A stretch of DNA of 64,000 nucleotides from Kordiimonas sp. (lineage in GTDB: Bacteria; Pseudomonadota; Alphaproteobacteria; Sphingomonadales; Emcibacteraceae). Within the stretch, counting starts at the first letter, position 1. Each line of letters begins with the position of its first letter. Where the stretch lies: the NCBI GenBank assembly GCA_002700365.1, contig PADB01000009.1, positions 222,387-286,386 of the forward strand. Direction: 5' to 3'. Of the stretch, positions 18,906 to 27,283 are shown piece by piece. The position numbers and the translations under genes were made by a program. The notes under the pieces are model-generated. The model saw only the letters and a program-made list of their open reading frames with translations. It did no database searches and was not told the DNA's origin.

Positions 18906-19739
18906 CTAGCCCACTACATATTCTAATTGCAGGATCACCCGCGCACGCTTTGGATACTGACCTTTATGATAGGCAAAGGTATCCTCGAAAAACCCTTCGC
19001 CTTTGCGTCCCATCATGCTTTTTACCCGATCGCCATATCGGTCAGCAGCTTGTTCATCAGACAATCTTCTATTGAAGAACTTATAAGCTGTCCCTTCCCG
19101 GTGTGTCGCTTCTATTAACACATGTGGACCGCTTTCCGTATCTACCTCTGTCAAATAAAAAAACACCTTCAACATTTCATACGCATCAATATCATAGTGG
19201 AAACCGTAATCGTGATGTTCAGGCTTACCCGCCGTAGGTAATGTCACCCAAATCTGGGAACTGTGTAAAACAGGACTGGATTTAAAATATCCTTCAACAA
19301 CACTCAGGATTGTTTTATCTACAGACAAGCTTTTAACAATTTCGTTATTCTCATGCGGGTTCATCAGGGACAACACACGCAATGACGGATCATCACTTTC
19401 CAACGAAAATGGAACTTTCCTAACTGCATCACGATTAGGACTAAATTGCTGCCTCTGACAATAATTCAAAATTTCGTCAACAGCATCAACGGCAATTCTT
19501 AAACCTGCTGCATATCCTTTTTCTCGAACATTTTGCAGTAAGGCATCGTCCCCATGGTCCTTTTCCAAATATGGGCTTGCTGCACTCTCAGATGACCGCG
19601 GTATATTCCGGGAAACAGGCTCTGATGACGCTGTCTTACGCATCCACGGATGCCGCCCACAAAAGCGTATCTTTTTCTCGTGAAGGCTTAATCGCGGATT
19701 CATCGATTCTCGTAATATTTCTAATGCCTGAATAGTCAT
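18906..19739 (-). CDS. PhyH-like Fe(II)/2-oxoglutarate dioxygenase-family protein
   Basis: 277 residues. The double-stranded beta-helix core lies at about 105-270. Iron ligands are His181 and Asp183 in GFHYDID; the distal histidine is probably His213 in LIEATHREG, after the SGP turn that corresponds to the usual NGP turn. This is the phytanoyl-CoA dioxygenase pattern. Members hydroxylate or desaturate small molecules and some lipid- or sugar-linked substrates. It lies between the flippase and acyltransferase genes, so glycan or lipid-carrier modification is the likeliest role; this is inference from position. The first 60 residues are not part of the fold and look poorly ordered. Confidence 0.72.
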   Translation of the reverse strand: MTIQALEILRESMNPRLSLHEKKIRFCGRHPWMRKTASSEPVSRNIPRSSESAASPYLEKDHGDDALLQNVREKGYAAGLRIAVDAVDEILNYCQRQQFSPNRDAVRKVPFSLESDDPSLRVLSLMNPHENNEIVKSLSVDKTILSVVEGYFKSSPVLHSSQIWVTLPTAGKPEHHDYGFHYDIDAYEMLKVFFYLTEVDTESGPHVLIEATHREGTAYKFFNRRLSDEQAADRYGDRVKSMMGRKGEGFFEDTFAYHKGQYPKRARVILQLEYVVG

Positions 19740-19784
19740 TACGTTATTTTCTCACTCCAGAAGAATTTCACACACGTAGATGTA

Positions 19785-21056
19785 TCAAAAGAACGCAATC
19801 AATATGAGAACCAAGGTAAATATCAGAATATTAAGGACGAAAAAACCTTTAAGATAGACACCCACTCTTCTCAAAATCTCACAATGCGCAAATGTTACCA
19901 ACCCTGCTGATACAATATGGACCTTAACAAATGATACAATATCAGCCTGAACATTAAAGAACATGCTCCAGATCAAGAAGCCCACCAAGAGCAGCAAGAA
20001 TATTCCACCATCTATCAGAAAAGTCTTAAGGGCAAGCTTCTCCCGGTAAATCAGCAATTCAGTCATCGCAATTGCAATCCAGAAAAACGCAAATATGGAC
20101 GACCATAAATACAGATCATCAGGCACGAGGGCGGTATATCCCTCAAGCAAAACAGCATAACCTGATAATATTGCCGGGATCAGGGCATACCCCACACCCA
20201 GAGCAAGCAACGAAATAATAATAATGCGGCAGAACAGGCGGTCTGCCGGCCTTGGCTCTGCGCTATAAATCTGTTGGTACCATATCACATTAAGGAACTG
20301 ATATAGCACCACGGGTATTGAAGCCAGACGGAAGAAAAAGGCATATTCCCCCAATTGGCCCGCGCCAAACAGCGGCACCCCTAACAAGCGTACTGATGAC
20401 ACAAACGCCAGAACAAAAAGTCCCAGGACCAGGTTCGGCACGGAAAAGGCATAAACGGTTTTCTGAACACTCCAGCTATGCTGGCGGACCGAACCAATAT
20501 CCAGTCGCATTCCCAACCAGATAAGCAAAACGGGCAGGCCAATCACCAAAATGATAATGACATTCGTCAACGTCATGTTGGTGGCGCCATATCCCCACGC
20601 CCCCGCAAGCAGCAGCAAAAAGAACATATATGACCCGGACATACTGGATAATACCGGATGTGACTTTGCCGCATATTCAACCGACATAACGCGCTGGAAA
20701 CAAGAATACAGCACTAGCAACAAGACAAGCCCGCCGAACACGACATTTGAAAACAGCGCAGCCACACTCACTGCAAGGAGAAATAAAGACACCCCGCCTA
20801 AGTGAATATAGACACCGGCTATATTCTGCTTTTTGTCTTCCGTAATAAGGAATTGCGGGATCGCTGACGAAATCCCCAGATTTAATAAAACAGCCCCTAT
20901 TGCAGCATAGGCCAAAGCACCTTCAACAAGCCCGTAATCTGATACGGTAAGAACATTCGATAACAGCAGGGGGCCAAGCAGCACGGCACTTTTCGACAGT
21001 CCAAAAGACAAAGCCGAAAAACTGTAACGCTGTAATAAACGTATTTGTTTAATCAC
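19785..21056 (-). CDS. Wzx-type oligosaccharide flippase
   Basis: 423 residues with about twelve hydrophobic helices over the whole length, starting with the amphipathic RLLQRYSFSALSFGLSKSA typical of MATE/MVF-type polysaccharide flippases (Wzx). It should turn the undecaprenyl-linked repeat unit across the inner membrane for the adjacent polymerase. The start overlaps the end of the Wzy gene by 4 bp, and it is followed by phyH. Sequence identity to named Wzx proteins is always low, so the call rests on topology, length and neighbours. Confidence 0.78.
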   Translation of the reverse strand: MIKQIRLLQRYSFSALSFGLSKSAVLLGPLLLSNVLTVSDYGLVEGALAYAAIGAVLLNLGISSAIPQFLITEDKKQNIAGVYIHLGGVSLFLLAVSVAALFSNVVFGGLVLLLVLYSCFQRVMSVEYAAKSHPVLSSMSGSYMFFLLLLAGAWGYGATNMTLTNVIIILVIGLPVLLIWLGMRLDIGSVRQHSWSVQKTVYAFSVPNLVLGLFVLAFVSSVRLLGVPLFGAGQLGEYAFFFRLASIPVVLYQFLNVIWYQQIYSAEPRPADRLFCRIIIISLLALGVGYALIPAILSGYAVLLEGYTALVPDDLYLWSSIFAFFWIAIAMTELLIYREKLALKTFLIDGGIFLLLLVGFLIWSMFFNVQADIVSFVKVHIVSAGLVTFAHCEILRRVGVYLKGFFVLNILIFTLVLILIAFF

Positions 21057-22198
21057 CTTGACCTGTCCGCAGCAGTGTATCCGACTTTGTCTCTTTCACG
21101 CTTTGCCATCCATTCTGATAGCAACACATACATAAAGAAGAATGAACTCATCCGCCCATAGAAGAACATATTCACATTGCCGGCGATAAAGATCAAAACA
21201 GCGTAAAACCAGAACTCTCGGTCCAGTCCCGCCCGGACCAGTGGGATCAGCAATAACAACAGAAGAAAGGCGCCACCTTCTAATAAGGTATATATGACGG
21301 CGCTTTCTGTGGGTGCCCCATCGCTATAACTTGCCCAATCGCCAGAATTACCAAAAATAAGATAGAGAAGGTCGTAAGTCAGATAATACTGAATAGAGGT
21401 AATCCAATAAAACGCGCGCGCGGCATTGGTATTATCCGTCACATCAACACCACTGGCGATACGATCCATTGAAATCTGCTCGACGGGAAAAAACAACAGG
21501 AAGGCCAGTATTGGCCCTCCCAGCTTCAACAATATTGTTTTAAAATTGTCATTATGAAGACTGTTATACAGCACAATAACCAGACAAAGCCCCATCGCGG
21601 TTCTGCTCTGTGTTGTGATAGACGCCAACAGACATAACACCGGGAACACGTTATTTTTGCGCGTAATAATCGCCGCTAGAATACAGAACTTCCCTAGCGT
21701 CAAAGGCCCATAAAAACTCGCTTTGGCCCTGAATAAATCGCCCCCGCCCGCAAATAGCTTTTCGTCCAGAACGGATCCCTCTTTTTCCAAGACGAATAAA
21801 TAGCTCTCCGTCACGAATTCGAATACCGCCAGCAATAAAACAATGGGAATTAAAACACGCAGCGCTTTTTCGACAACATTCACACCATGTTGCTGTTCGA
21901 AAGAGACAACGACCAATGCCAAAAGGGCCGAAACATACAGAATGTAATGATCAAATCCATTCCATATCAGCGCATAACAGCACGCCGCTGCAGTAATTAA
22001 GAACATTACATAAAGAAGGGCATATTTATTATAGCGCCCTCCCGAAGCATAAGAAATGAAAACCAGGATCAAGAAAATGGCGGCATAAGAAGCCGTACTG
22101 GCCGCGCTAAACACCGTATCGGCAAAAGAGGACAAAAGAACAACGAACGCGAGAAAACCGTATATAACGTACGTCATTATTTTATTGAGGCCAGCCAT
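21053..22198 (-). CDS. Wzy-type O-antigen/capsule polymerase
   Basis: 381 residues, nearly all hydrophobic, with ten or more helices and one longer periplasmic loop around residues 125-170 and another near 245-290 (EQISMDRIASGVDVTDNTNA, the region following the helix at about 220-238). The LTLGKFCILAAII...SRTAMGL segment resembles the O-antigen ligase/polymerase (Wzy_C) core, where an arginine in the loop acts. It would join repeat units on the periplasmic side. It sits between the asparagine-synthase-like and flippase genes. A ligase (WaaL) has the same topology, but the company of Wzx and Wzz favours polymerase. Confidence 0.75.
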   Translation of the reverse strand: MAGLNKIMTYVIYGFLAFVVLLSSFADTVFSAASTASYAAIFLILVFISYASGGRYNKYALLYVMFLITAAACCYALIWNGFDHYILYVSALLALVVVSFEQQHGVNVVEKALRVLIPIVLLLAVFEFVTESYLFVLEKEGSVLDEKLFAGGGDLFRAKASFYGPLTLGKFCILAAIITRKNNVFPVLCLLASITTQSRTAMGLCLVIVLYNSLHNDNFKTILLKLGGPILAFLLFFPVEQISMDRIASGVDVTDNTNAARAFYWITSIQYYLTYDLLYLIFGNSGDWASYSDGAPTESAVIYTLLEGGAFLLLLLLIPLVRAGLDREFWFYAVLIFIAGNVNMFFYGRMSSFFFMYVLLSEWMAKRERDKVGYTAADRSR

Positions 22199-22214
22199 TA
22201 CAAGATTACCCCTC

Positions 22215-23957
22215 TCACAATGAAACGACTTGCCGCATAATCAGATGAACGAAAAGCAGGTTTAGGACCGTCTGCGCCAAACTGTTATCTTCTGGCCGCC
22301 ACTTTCCATGCTTCCCACGAATAATATCGCGCAGGTCGGGCAACTTGTATTTTAAAGCAAAGTCACTTTCAAAGAATTCCGCATCCGCCAGTAATTCTTC
22401 CAGCGGCCCTTTCAGCCCCCCATTTAAGAACAGATAATTCGTTCTACAAACCGCCTTGTCCCGATAGATAAGGTCGAAATCAAGGTCATCCTCATAGGCC
22501 TTGCGCAACAGGTACTTATTGACCTTAATTTTCTTAGACGAATGCGATGCCCGGCCATATGTATGGCGCGTTGCTATTGAAAACGGTATCTGTGCTGAAA
22601 ATCTGGATAAGTCACGATCATAAAACGGCATTTCGCAGTTGATACCGCTAGTTCTGGACACGCCAACCATATATTCAATGTCGAATAAATACTGCCGACG
22701 CCAGTTTTTCTGCACCAGATGGTTATAAACCCCCCGCTGCTCATGGCAGAATGACGGCATCAGACTCTCGGCAATCTCGTCCAGTTCCTGCTCATATTCT
22801 TGAACGTCATGCAGAAAGTCAAAATCATGGGCATGGAAAGACCTTTTCGCCAGGAAACGACCCGGCCGGTCCAGTTCAGCCGCCAATCCCCACAATCTTT
22901 GACGCTTATTTGCCGCGCCGCTTTTTTTCTGCCCACGCACATAAGCTGCAATCGGAGAAAATAAATGATGAAATGGCCGTCCCTTACTAAAAAAGGACCA
23001 ATATATAAGATCTATACGTGACAATGCTGGCGTATGCAGACGCGTATCCTGCCCCGCAAAAACTGTGTTAACATCGCCAGATTTTGTCGCCTTTTGTAGC
23101 AATTCACTAATAAAGACAGACCCCAGATACGGTGAACTTGAACGCGCAAGATACTCCCGAAGGTTTATTTCCTTATTGGGGTCAACAATGTGGTGCACAA
23201 ACTCCATACCCAGGCTGCCACAAACCTTCTGGGCATCCCGCCACTCTGTTTCTTCTGCCCCTTCAATGGAAAAATGCAGACCTTTGACATCCTGAAGCCT
23301 CAGATCCTTTACCAAGGCAATGGACATCACCTGGGAATCCAATCCACCGGAAACGAAAACTGCATTACCACTTTCTGCAATACGCCGCTCATGCGCCTTT
23401 GTGATTTCATCACGCAATTGGGACGCAAGCATCTCTTCTGACGACTTTATAACGGCGTTTGGTAATTCGAAGTTATCCTGAACCGTCTCTGACTTGTTAT
23501 CTGCGGTGATGCGAACAACAGCCCCATTAGGTACAGACTTGACGTTCTCAAAATAGGTGGACGGGTTCTTGGGATATTCAAAATACAGGAACTGAAAACA
23601 GCTCCGCTCATCTACCCCTTTAGCATAGGCCGATAACTCAAACAGATTATCAGACAGGTAAACAACCCCATCCGATATGACATAATATAACGGCCATGTC
23701 CCTGAATACTCACGACCGATATACAGTTCCCCTGTATCTTTATTCAGGCATAGGGCAACGAAAGACGCACACTCATCCCCAACAAACTTCTTAAAATCTG
23801 ATATGGTCGCGACTGCCTTGAACCGGTCCATCAGATTTTTATTCTGCCCATGCAGGATAAAGCAATGACCCTTTTCTTCCCTCTGTACCAGCTGCCCTGT
23901 AACCGGTTCATTCAGGAAGTGGCATTGCCCGCCTGTAATATCGACAGATAACAGCAT
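22215..23957 (-). CDS. Asparagine synthase-like protein without the glutaminase cysteine
   Basis: 580 residues from MLLSVDITGG; this ATG is chosen because it overlaps the stop of the upstream gene as TAATG. It has an N-terminal Ntn-like domain and a C-terminal synthetase domain with the ATP pyrophosphatase loop VSGGLDSQVMSIAL (about residues 202-215). In true asparagine synthase B the residue after the initiator Met is the nucleophilic Cys; here it is Leu, so glutamine hydrolysis by that route is absent. Homologues in O-antigen loci (WbpS type) are proposed to amidate uronic acids. With the window's UDP-glucuronate genes, an amidated sugar or an amino acid-sugar amide is plausible. Nitrogen might come from ammonia. 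Confidence 0.8.
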   Translation of the reverse strand: MLLSVDITGGQCHFLNEPVTGQLVQREEKGHCFILHGQNKNLMDRFKAVATISDFKKFVGDECASFVALCLNKDTGELYIGREYSGTWPLYYVISDGVVYLSDNLFELSAYAKGVDERSCFQFLYFEYPKNPSTYFENVKSVPNGAVVRITADNKSETVQDNFELPNAVIKSSEEMLASQLRDEITKAHERRIAESGNAVFVSGGLDSQVMSIALVKDLRLQDVKGLHFSIEGAEETEWRDAQKVCGSLGMEFVHHIVDPNKEINLREYLARSSSPYLGSVFISELLQKATKSGDVNTVFAGQDTRLHTPALSRIDLIYWSFFSKGRPFHHLFSPIAAYVRGQKKSGAANKRQRLWGLAAELDRPGRFLAKRSFHAHDFDFLHDVQEYEQELDEIAESLMPSFCHEQRGVYNHLVQKNWRRQYLFDIEYMVGVSRTSGINCEMPFYDRDLSRFSAQIPFSIATRHTYGRASHSSKKIKVNKYLLRKAYEDDLDFDLIYRDKAVCRTNYLFLNGGLKGPLEELLADAEFFESDFALKYKLPDLRDIIRGKHGKWRPEDNSLAQTVLNLLFVHLIMRQVVSL

Positions 23958-24913
23958 TATCGGCGTTCTCTCGACAGCGCCAATACCAGAACCATCATAC
24001 AAATAAAGACGAAAGAACCGATTACTGATAAGCCAACAATGGTCCCTCGGCGGGGCTTTATTTTCTTCTCAGCCGCAATTGCGGGGTCAACCGTCTCAAA
24101 GAAGTACTCGTCACGAACATTGGCCAGTACTTCAACCTTCATATTCTGCTCAATCAACTGGGACAACGCCATCCGTACTTCCGGATTGCGGGTTTCTGCC
24201 AGTTTCTCTTCCAGATAAGAAATACTGCGCTCAGCCTCTCCCACGTCACGGGCTTTTAAAAGTTGATTGATTTCCGCAACCATCAAACTGGCCCACTTCT
24301 GCGCATGAACCGGGGAGATAAAATCAACAGTCACGTCAACCATGGAGGTCTTCTTGTCCTGATTGACTGACAGAATTTCCATGAACTCTTCGTAAGCTTC
24401 CTGACGCGACGGCTTAGGCGTTTTGGGGAAATCCGCTTCTCTTACCCATTCTTTCTTCTCTGCGTCATAAACATCGCCATCCAGAACAAGTTCTTTTTTA
24501 TTCCAATCCCACCCTTTACCGGCGAATAAAGGAACAAGAACGTCATGTTTCTCAATAAAATTCCCCACAAACTCCCGTGACCGCATTACTTCCATCGCAT
24601 AGGTCACTGGCGTCACAGCCCCGTCCCCTATACTGACGCCTGCCAATTGGGCAAAGCCGCCCAACTCACCGCCAAGTTTAGATGCCAGCCCTTTCGAACT
24701 TTCTTCGGAAGGCGCGAGGCGCACATGAGAACGGTAAATATTGGGCATCAGCAAAGTCACAATAATTGTCCCGATCGCCACCAAAGAGACAAAAGCTGTA
24801 ATAGTCAACTTTTTATGCCACAGGATGCTAAACATCTCACCCAACGAGATCACGTAATCAGAGTCAGACACCCTTGTTCGCAACTCAGTCATTTCTTTTT
24901 CAACCTCATTCAT
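23957..24913 (-). CDS. Wzz-type polysaccharide chain-length regulator
   Basis: About 318 residues from MNEVEKEMTELR; upstream Met codons give longer but implausible N-termini. Two membrane helices bracket a long periplasmic region: one at about residues 34-55 followed by YRSHVRLAPSEE, and one near the C-terminus after a Pro-rich KKIKPRRG. The helix pair with coiled periplasmic part (VGEAERSISYLEEKL) is the Wzz/PCP fold. It controls how long the Wzy polymer grows. No cytoplasmic tyrosine-kinase domain is attached, so it is a PCP-1-like protein. First gene of the minus-strand polymer operon; divergent from the FKBP gene with a 283-bp gap. Confidence 0.82.
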   Translation of the reverse strand: MNEVEKEMTELRTRVSDSDYVISLGEMFSILWHKKLTITAFVSLVAIGTIIVTLLMPNIYRSHVRLAPSEESSKGLASKLGGELGGFAQLAGVSIGDGAVTPVTYAMEVMRSREFVGNFIEKHDVLVPLFAGKGWDWNKKELVLDGDVYDAEKKEWVREADFPKTPKPSRQEAYEEFMEILSVNQDKKTSMVDVTVDFISPVHAQKWASLMVAEINQLLKARDVGEAERSISYLEEKLAETRNPEVRMALSQLIEQNMKVEVLANVRDEYFFETVDPAIAAEKKIKPRRGTIVGLSVIGSFVFICMMVLVLALSRERR

Positions 24914-25196
24914 TGGCCTAACTTTCCTTGTGGCTGACATTGTGCGGCACCATATCATAGCCTTCACTAAAGAAAAGGCCAAACAATGCATCATCCGTAT
25001 TAAGGCATTGCAACACCACAATATAATTTTCCCCGCGACAAACGCCGCCTTACCCCTTAGGGTAGGGGCAAAGGGATTCTTGTTATTTTCAGCACATCGG
25101 CATTGCCGTGGCCATTATTTTTCTTTTAAATCCCACCGGGCCTGTAATGGAAATGACTGTTGACTATTAACTGTCGACCCAAAGACGGAGTTTATA

Positions 25197-25637
25197 ATGA
25201 CACAAGTAACCACTGGCATGACCGTTCATGTCCATTACACAGGTCGCCTAGAAAGCGGTGATGAATTTGACAGCTCACGCGAGCGCGAACCGCTGACAGT
25301 GACACTGGGCGCCGGCCAGGTTATCCCTGGCTTCGAAGCTGCCCTGCTGGAAATGAGCGTAGGCGATACCAAAACCGTTAATATTCCTGTCGATCAGGCC
25401 TATGGCCCCCGTCAGGATCAATTGCTGCACAAAGTCCCTCTTACAGAGTTACCACCGGATCCTGCCCCACAAATCGGCATGCCGCTGCTGGCGCAAACAC
25501 CCGATGGCCAGCAAATTCGCCTGGAAATTGTCGAACTGGATGACGAGCATGCTGTATTGGATGCCAACCATCCTCTGGCGGGCAAGGCCTTAATTTTTGA
25601 TCTGGAATTGGTCAGTATTGTTGAAAATCAGGACTAA
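25197..25637 (+). CDS. FKBP-type peptidyl-prolyl isomerase (SlyD/FkpB-like)
   Basis: 146 residues. The FKBP core HVHYTGRLESGDEFDSSRER and GAGQVIPGFEAALLEMSVGD is intact, including the prolyl-isomerase pocket. An insert-in-flap domain (about residues 65-120) carries chaperone activity in SlyD/FkpB-like members. It lacks the histidine-rich metal tail of E. coli SlyD. A cytosolic folding helper. GGAG stands 7 nt before the ATG, and the gene is closed by a terminator at 25665. Not obviously tied to the glycan genes. Confidence 0.93.
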   Translation: MTQVTTGMTVHVHYTGRLESGDEFDSSREREPLTVTLGAGQVIPGFEAALLEMSVGDTKTVNIPVDQAYGPRQDQLLHKVPLTELPPDPAPQIGMPLLAQTPDGQQIRLEIVELDDEHAVLDANHPLAGKALIFDLELVSIVENQD

Positions 25638-25664
25638 GTCCCCTGATCTGACAACATCAGTATA

Positions 25665-25688
25665 AAGAGGGCCACCTGGCCCTCTTTT
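25665..25688 (+). terminator. Rho-independent terminator after the FKBP gene
   Basis: A 10-bp perfect stem (25665-25674 with 25677-25686), a tight 2-nt loop in the written pairing (probably 4 nt in reality), then a T-rich run. It ends 29 bp before the ATG of the SRAP gene, so the two are separate transcripts. Confidence 0.85.
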
Positions 25689-25717
25689 CATTTCTTCTTC
25701 TTAAGCCGGGTTATGCC

Positions 25718-26422
25718 ATGTGTGGTCGTTATGCCCTCGTTGATGATTTGAAAAAGGTCCTTGCCGGCCTGCCCGTCGACATGGTCCCGGACCTGCCCGC
25801 TTGTTACAATCTGGCCCCCGGCATGCCCATCCCCGTGCTGATCTATAATCGTCAACAACAATTGACCACAGACCTAATGCAATGGGGGCTGGTACCCCAC
25901 TGGTCAAAGGACCTGGCCCAGGCACCCAAGCCCATTAATGCCCGGTCCGAGACCGCCGCGCAAAAGCCCGCCTTTCGTGGCCCCTGGCGACAACACCGCG
26001 GCCTGGTCCCCGCCAGCGGCTTTTACGAATGGCAAAACCGCCGCGCCACCGGCAAACAGCCCCATTTCATTTCCCGCCATGATAAACAACCGCTTTTTTT
26101 CGCGGCCCTTTGGGATGAATGGGCGGCGCCTAGCGGGGAAATACTACTCAGCTGCACCATCCTCACCTGCCCTGCCAATCAAACGCTAAAGCCACTGCAT
26201 GCCCGCATGCCGGTCATGATCACGCCGGATCAGTTTGACAGCTGGCTGTCCCCCGCTGCCCGGCCCAAACATCTACAGGCCATGATGCGCCCCGCAGACG
26301 ACGACATTCTTCAGGCCCGCCCCGTCAGCACTTACGTCAATAATGTCCGCCATGACGACCCCGGCTGTCTGGCGCAACCCGAGCCTACAATTCCTTTTCC
26401 GGAACAGGGTTCCTTGTTCTAA
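25718..26422 (+). CDS. SOS response-associated peptidase (SRAP/YedK/HMCES family)
   Basis: 234 residues. SRAP proteins form a stable link between Cys2 and abasic sites in single-stranded DNA, protecting them. Cys2 is present in MCGRYAL. The other active-site parts are also seen: PINARSETA (Asn), RGLVPASGFYEW (Glu) and LHARMPVMI (His). Length is normal. Cytosolic, acting on replication-fork DNA. The gene is monocistronic, followed by an AT-rich 219-bp gap. No LexA-type box is evident upstream. Confidence 0.93.
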   Translation: MCGRYALVDDLKKVLAGLPVDMVPDLPACYNLAPGMPIPVLIYNRQQQLTTDLMQWGLVPHWSKDLAQAPKPINARSETAAQKPAFRGPWRQHRGLVPASGFYEWQNRRATGKQPHFISRHDKQPLFFAALWDEWAAPSGEILLSCTILTCPANQTLKPLHARMPVMITPDQFDSWLSPAARPKHLQAMMRPADDDILQARPVSTYVNNVRHDDPGCLAQPEPTIPFPEQGSLF

Positions 26423-26641
26423 TAAACCACCAACCCACTGTATTTAAATAAAATTTTTCGAAAATTTTTGTTCATACAATATTCATTTTCGCTTTGTTAT
26501 TGTCACTACAATAGACACAAAAATGCCATATTTTGAGGCAAGCATGTCTGCATAACAAAATGTGGCGAGGGAACGATCTAACTGCAATTACGGTAGCAAC
26601 CGGAAAAACATGAACAGGCAGTAGAGAACACAAAGGACGAT

Positions 26642-27196
26642 ATGATGACAAAAAAACAACTGATGATCGCCTTGATGGCGGGCACCTTCCTGACAACGGC
26701 CCCAATGCTGGCCAACGCGTCAGAACTGGAAAACGAAGTCGAGGTTGAAGTCGAGAACGAAATCGAAGACGATCTGGATGACGATGTCGAACTTGATGAA
26801 GAAACCCGTGAAGAATTAAAGCAAATCCGCGAAGAAGCCCGCGAAAAGGCGAAAGAGGCCCGCGAGGAAGCACGCAAAACCGCCAAAGAGGCACGTGAAG
26901 ACGCACGTGAGGCTGCAAAGGACGCCCGTGAAGAAGCGCGTGAGGCCGCTAAAGAAGCACGTGAAGAGGCGCGTGAAGCTGCTAAAGAAGCGCGCGAGGA
27001 AGCACGCGAGGCCGGCACTGAAGAAGCCCGCGAGGCTGCAAAAGAGGCCGCTGAAGAAGCACGCGAAGCTGCAAAAGAGGCCGCTGAAGAAGCACGTGAG
27101 GCCGCAAAGGAAGCCGCTGAAGAAGCCCGCGAAGCTGCAAAGGAAGCCGCCGAAGAAGCACGTGAAGCGGCACAAGAAGCTGCCGAAGACGCATAA
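26642..27196 (+). CDS. Exported alanine/glutamate-rich hendecad-repeat protein
   Basis: 184 residues, no family recognised. Residues 1-26 are a clear signal peptide ending LANA. Residues 28-55 are strongly acidic (E/D/V). Residues 64-181 consist almost entirely of 11-residue repeats of the type EEAREAAKEAR or EEAREAAKEAA: five copies (64-118), an 8-residue break EEAREAGT (119-126), then five copies (127-181). Such hendecads form long straight helices, either right-handed coiled coils or lipid-face amphipathic helices. It is probably periplasmic. The 219-bp upstream gap is AT-rich with a repeated A4T5 tract near 26450. Next gene downstream, 87 bp later, is an outer-membrane barrel. I infer a structural or envelope role only. 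Confidence 0.85.
   Translation: MMTKKQLMIALMAGTFLTTAPMLANASELENEVEVEVENEIEDDLDDDVELDEETREELKQIREEAREKAKEAREEARKTAKEAREDAREAAKDAREEAREAAKEAREEAREAAKEAREEAREAGTEEAREAAKEAAEEAREAAKEAAEEAREAAKEAAEEAREAAKEAAEEAREAAQEAAEDA
26831..27184 (+). repeat. 33-bp coding tandem repeats, two blocks of five
   Basis: The DNA behind the hendecads repeats every 33 bp: block A 26831-26995, a 24-bp break 26996-27019, and block B 27020-27184. Copies differ at third positions (GAA/GAG, CGT/CGC, GCA/GCT/GCC), so the protein pattern is better kept than the DNA. Block A ends each unit in Arg, block B in Ala. Confidence 0.85.
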
Positions 27197-27283
27197 AACA
27201 ACACAATACACAACACAGGCGGGGCCCCTCAATCATGTGGTGCCCCGCCTACCCATAAGGAACGCCCCCATAAGGAACTCCCC

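Noticed and set aside
26578-27232. Long antisense frames over the hendecad repeats (Ser/Ala-rich or Phe/Cys-rich translations).
   Set aside because: They arise because the repeating codons lack stops in several frames. They are low-complexity, have no ribosome site, and the plus-strand frame has a clear signal peptide.
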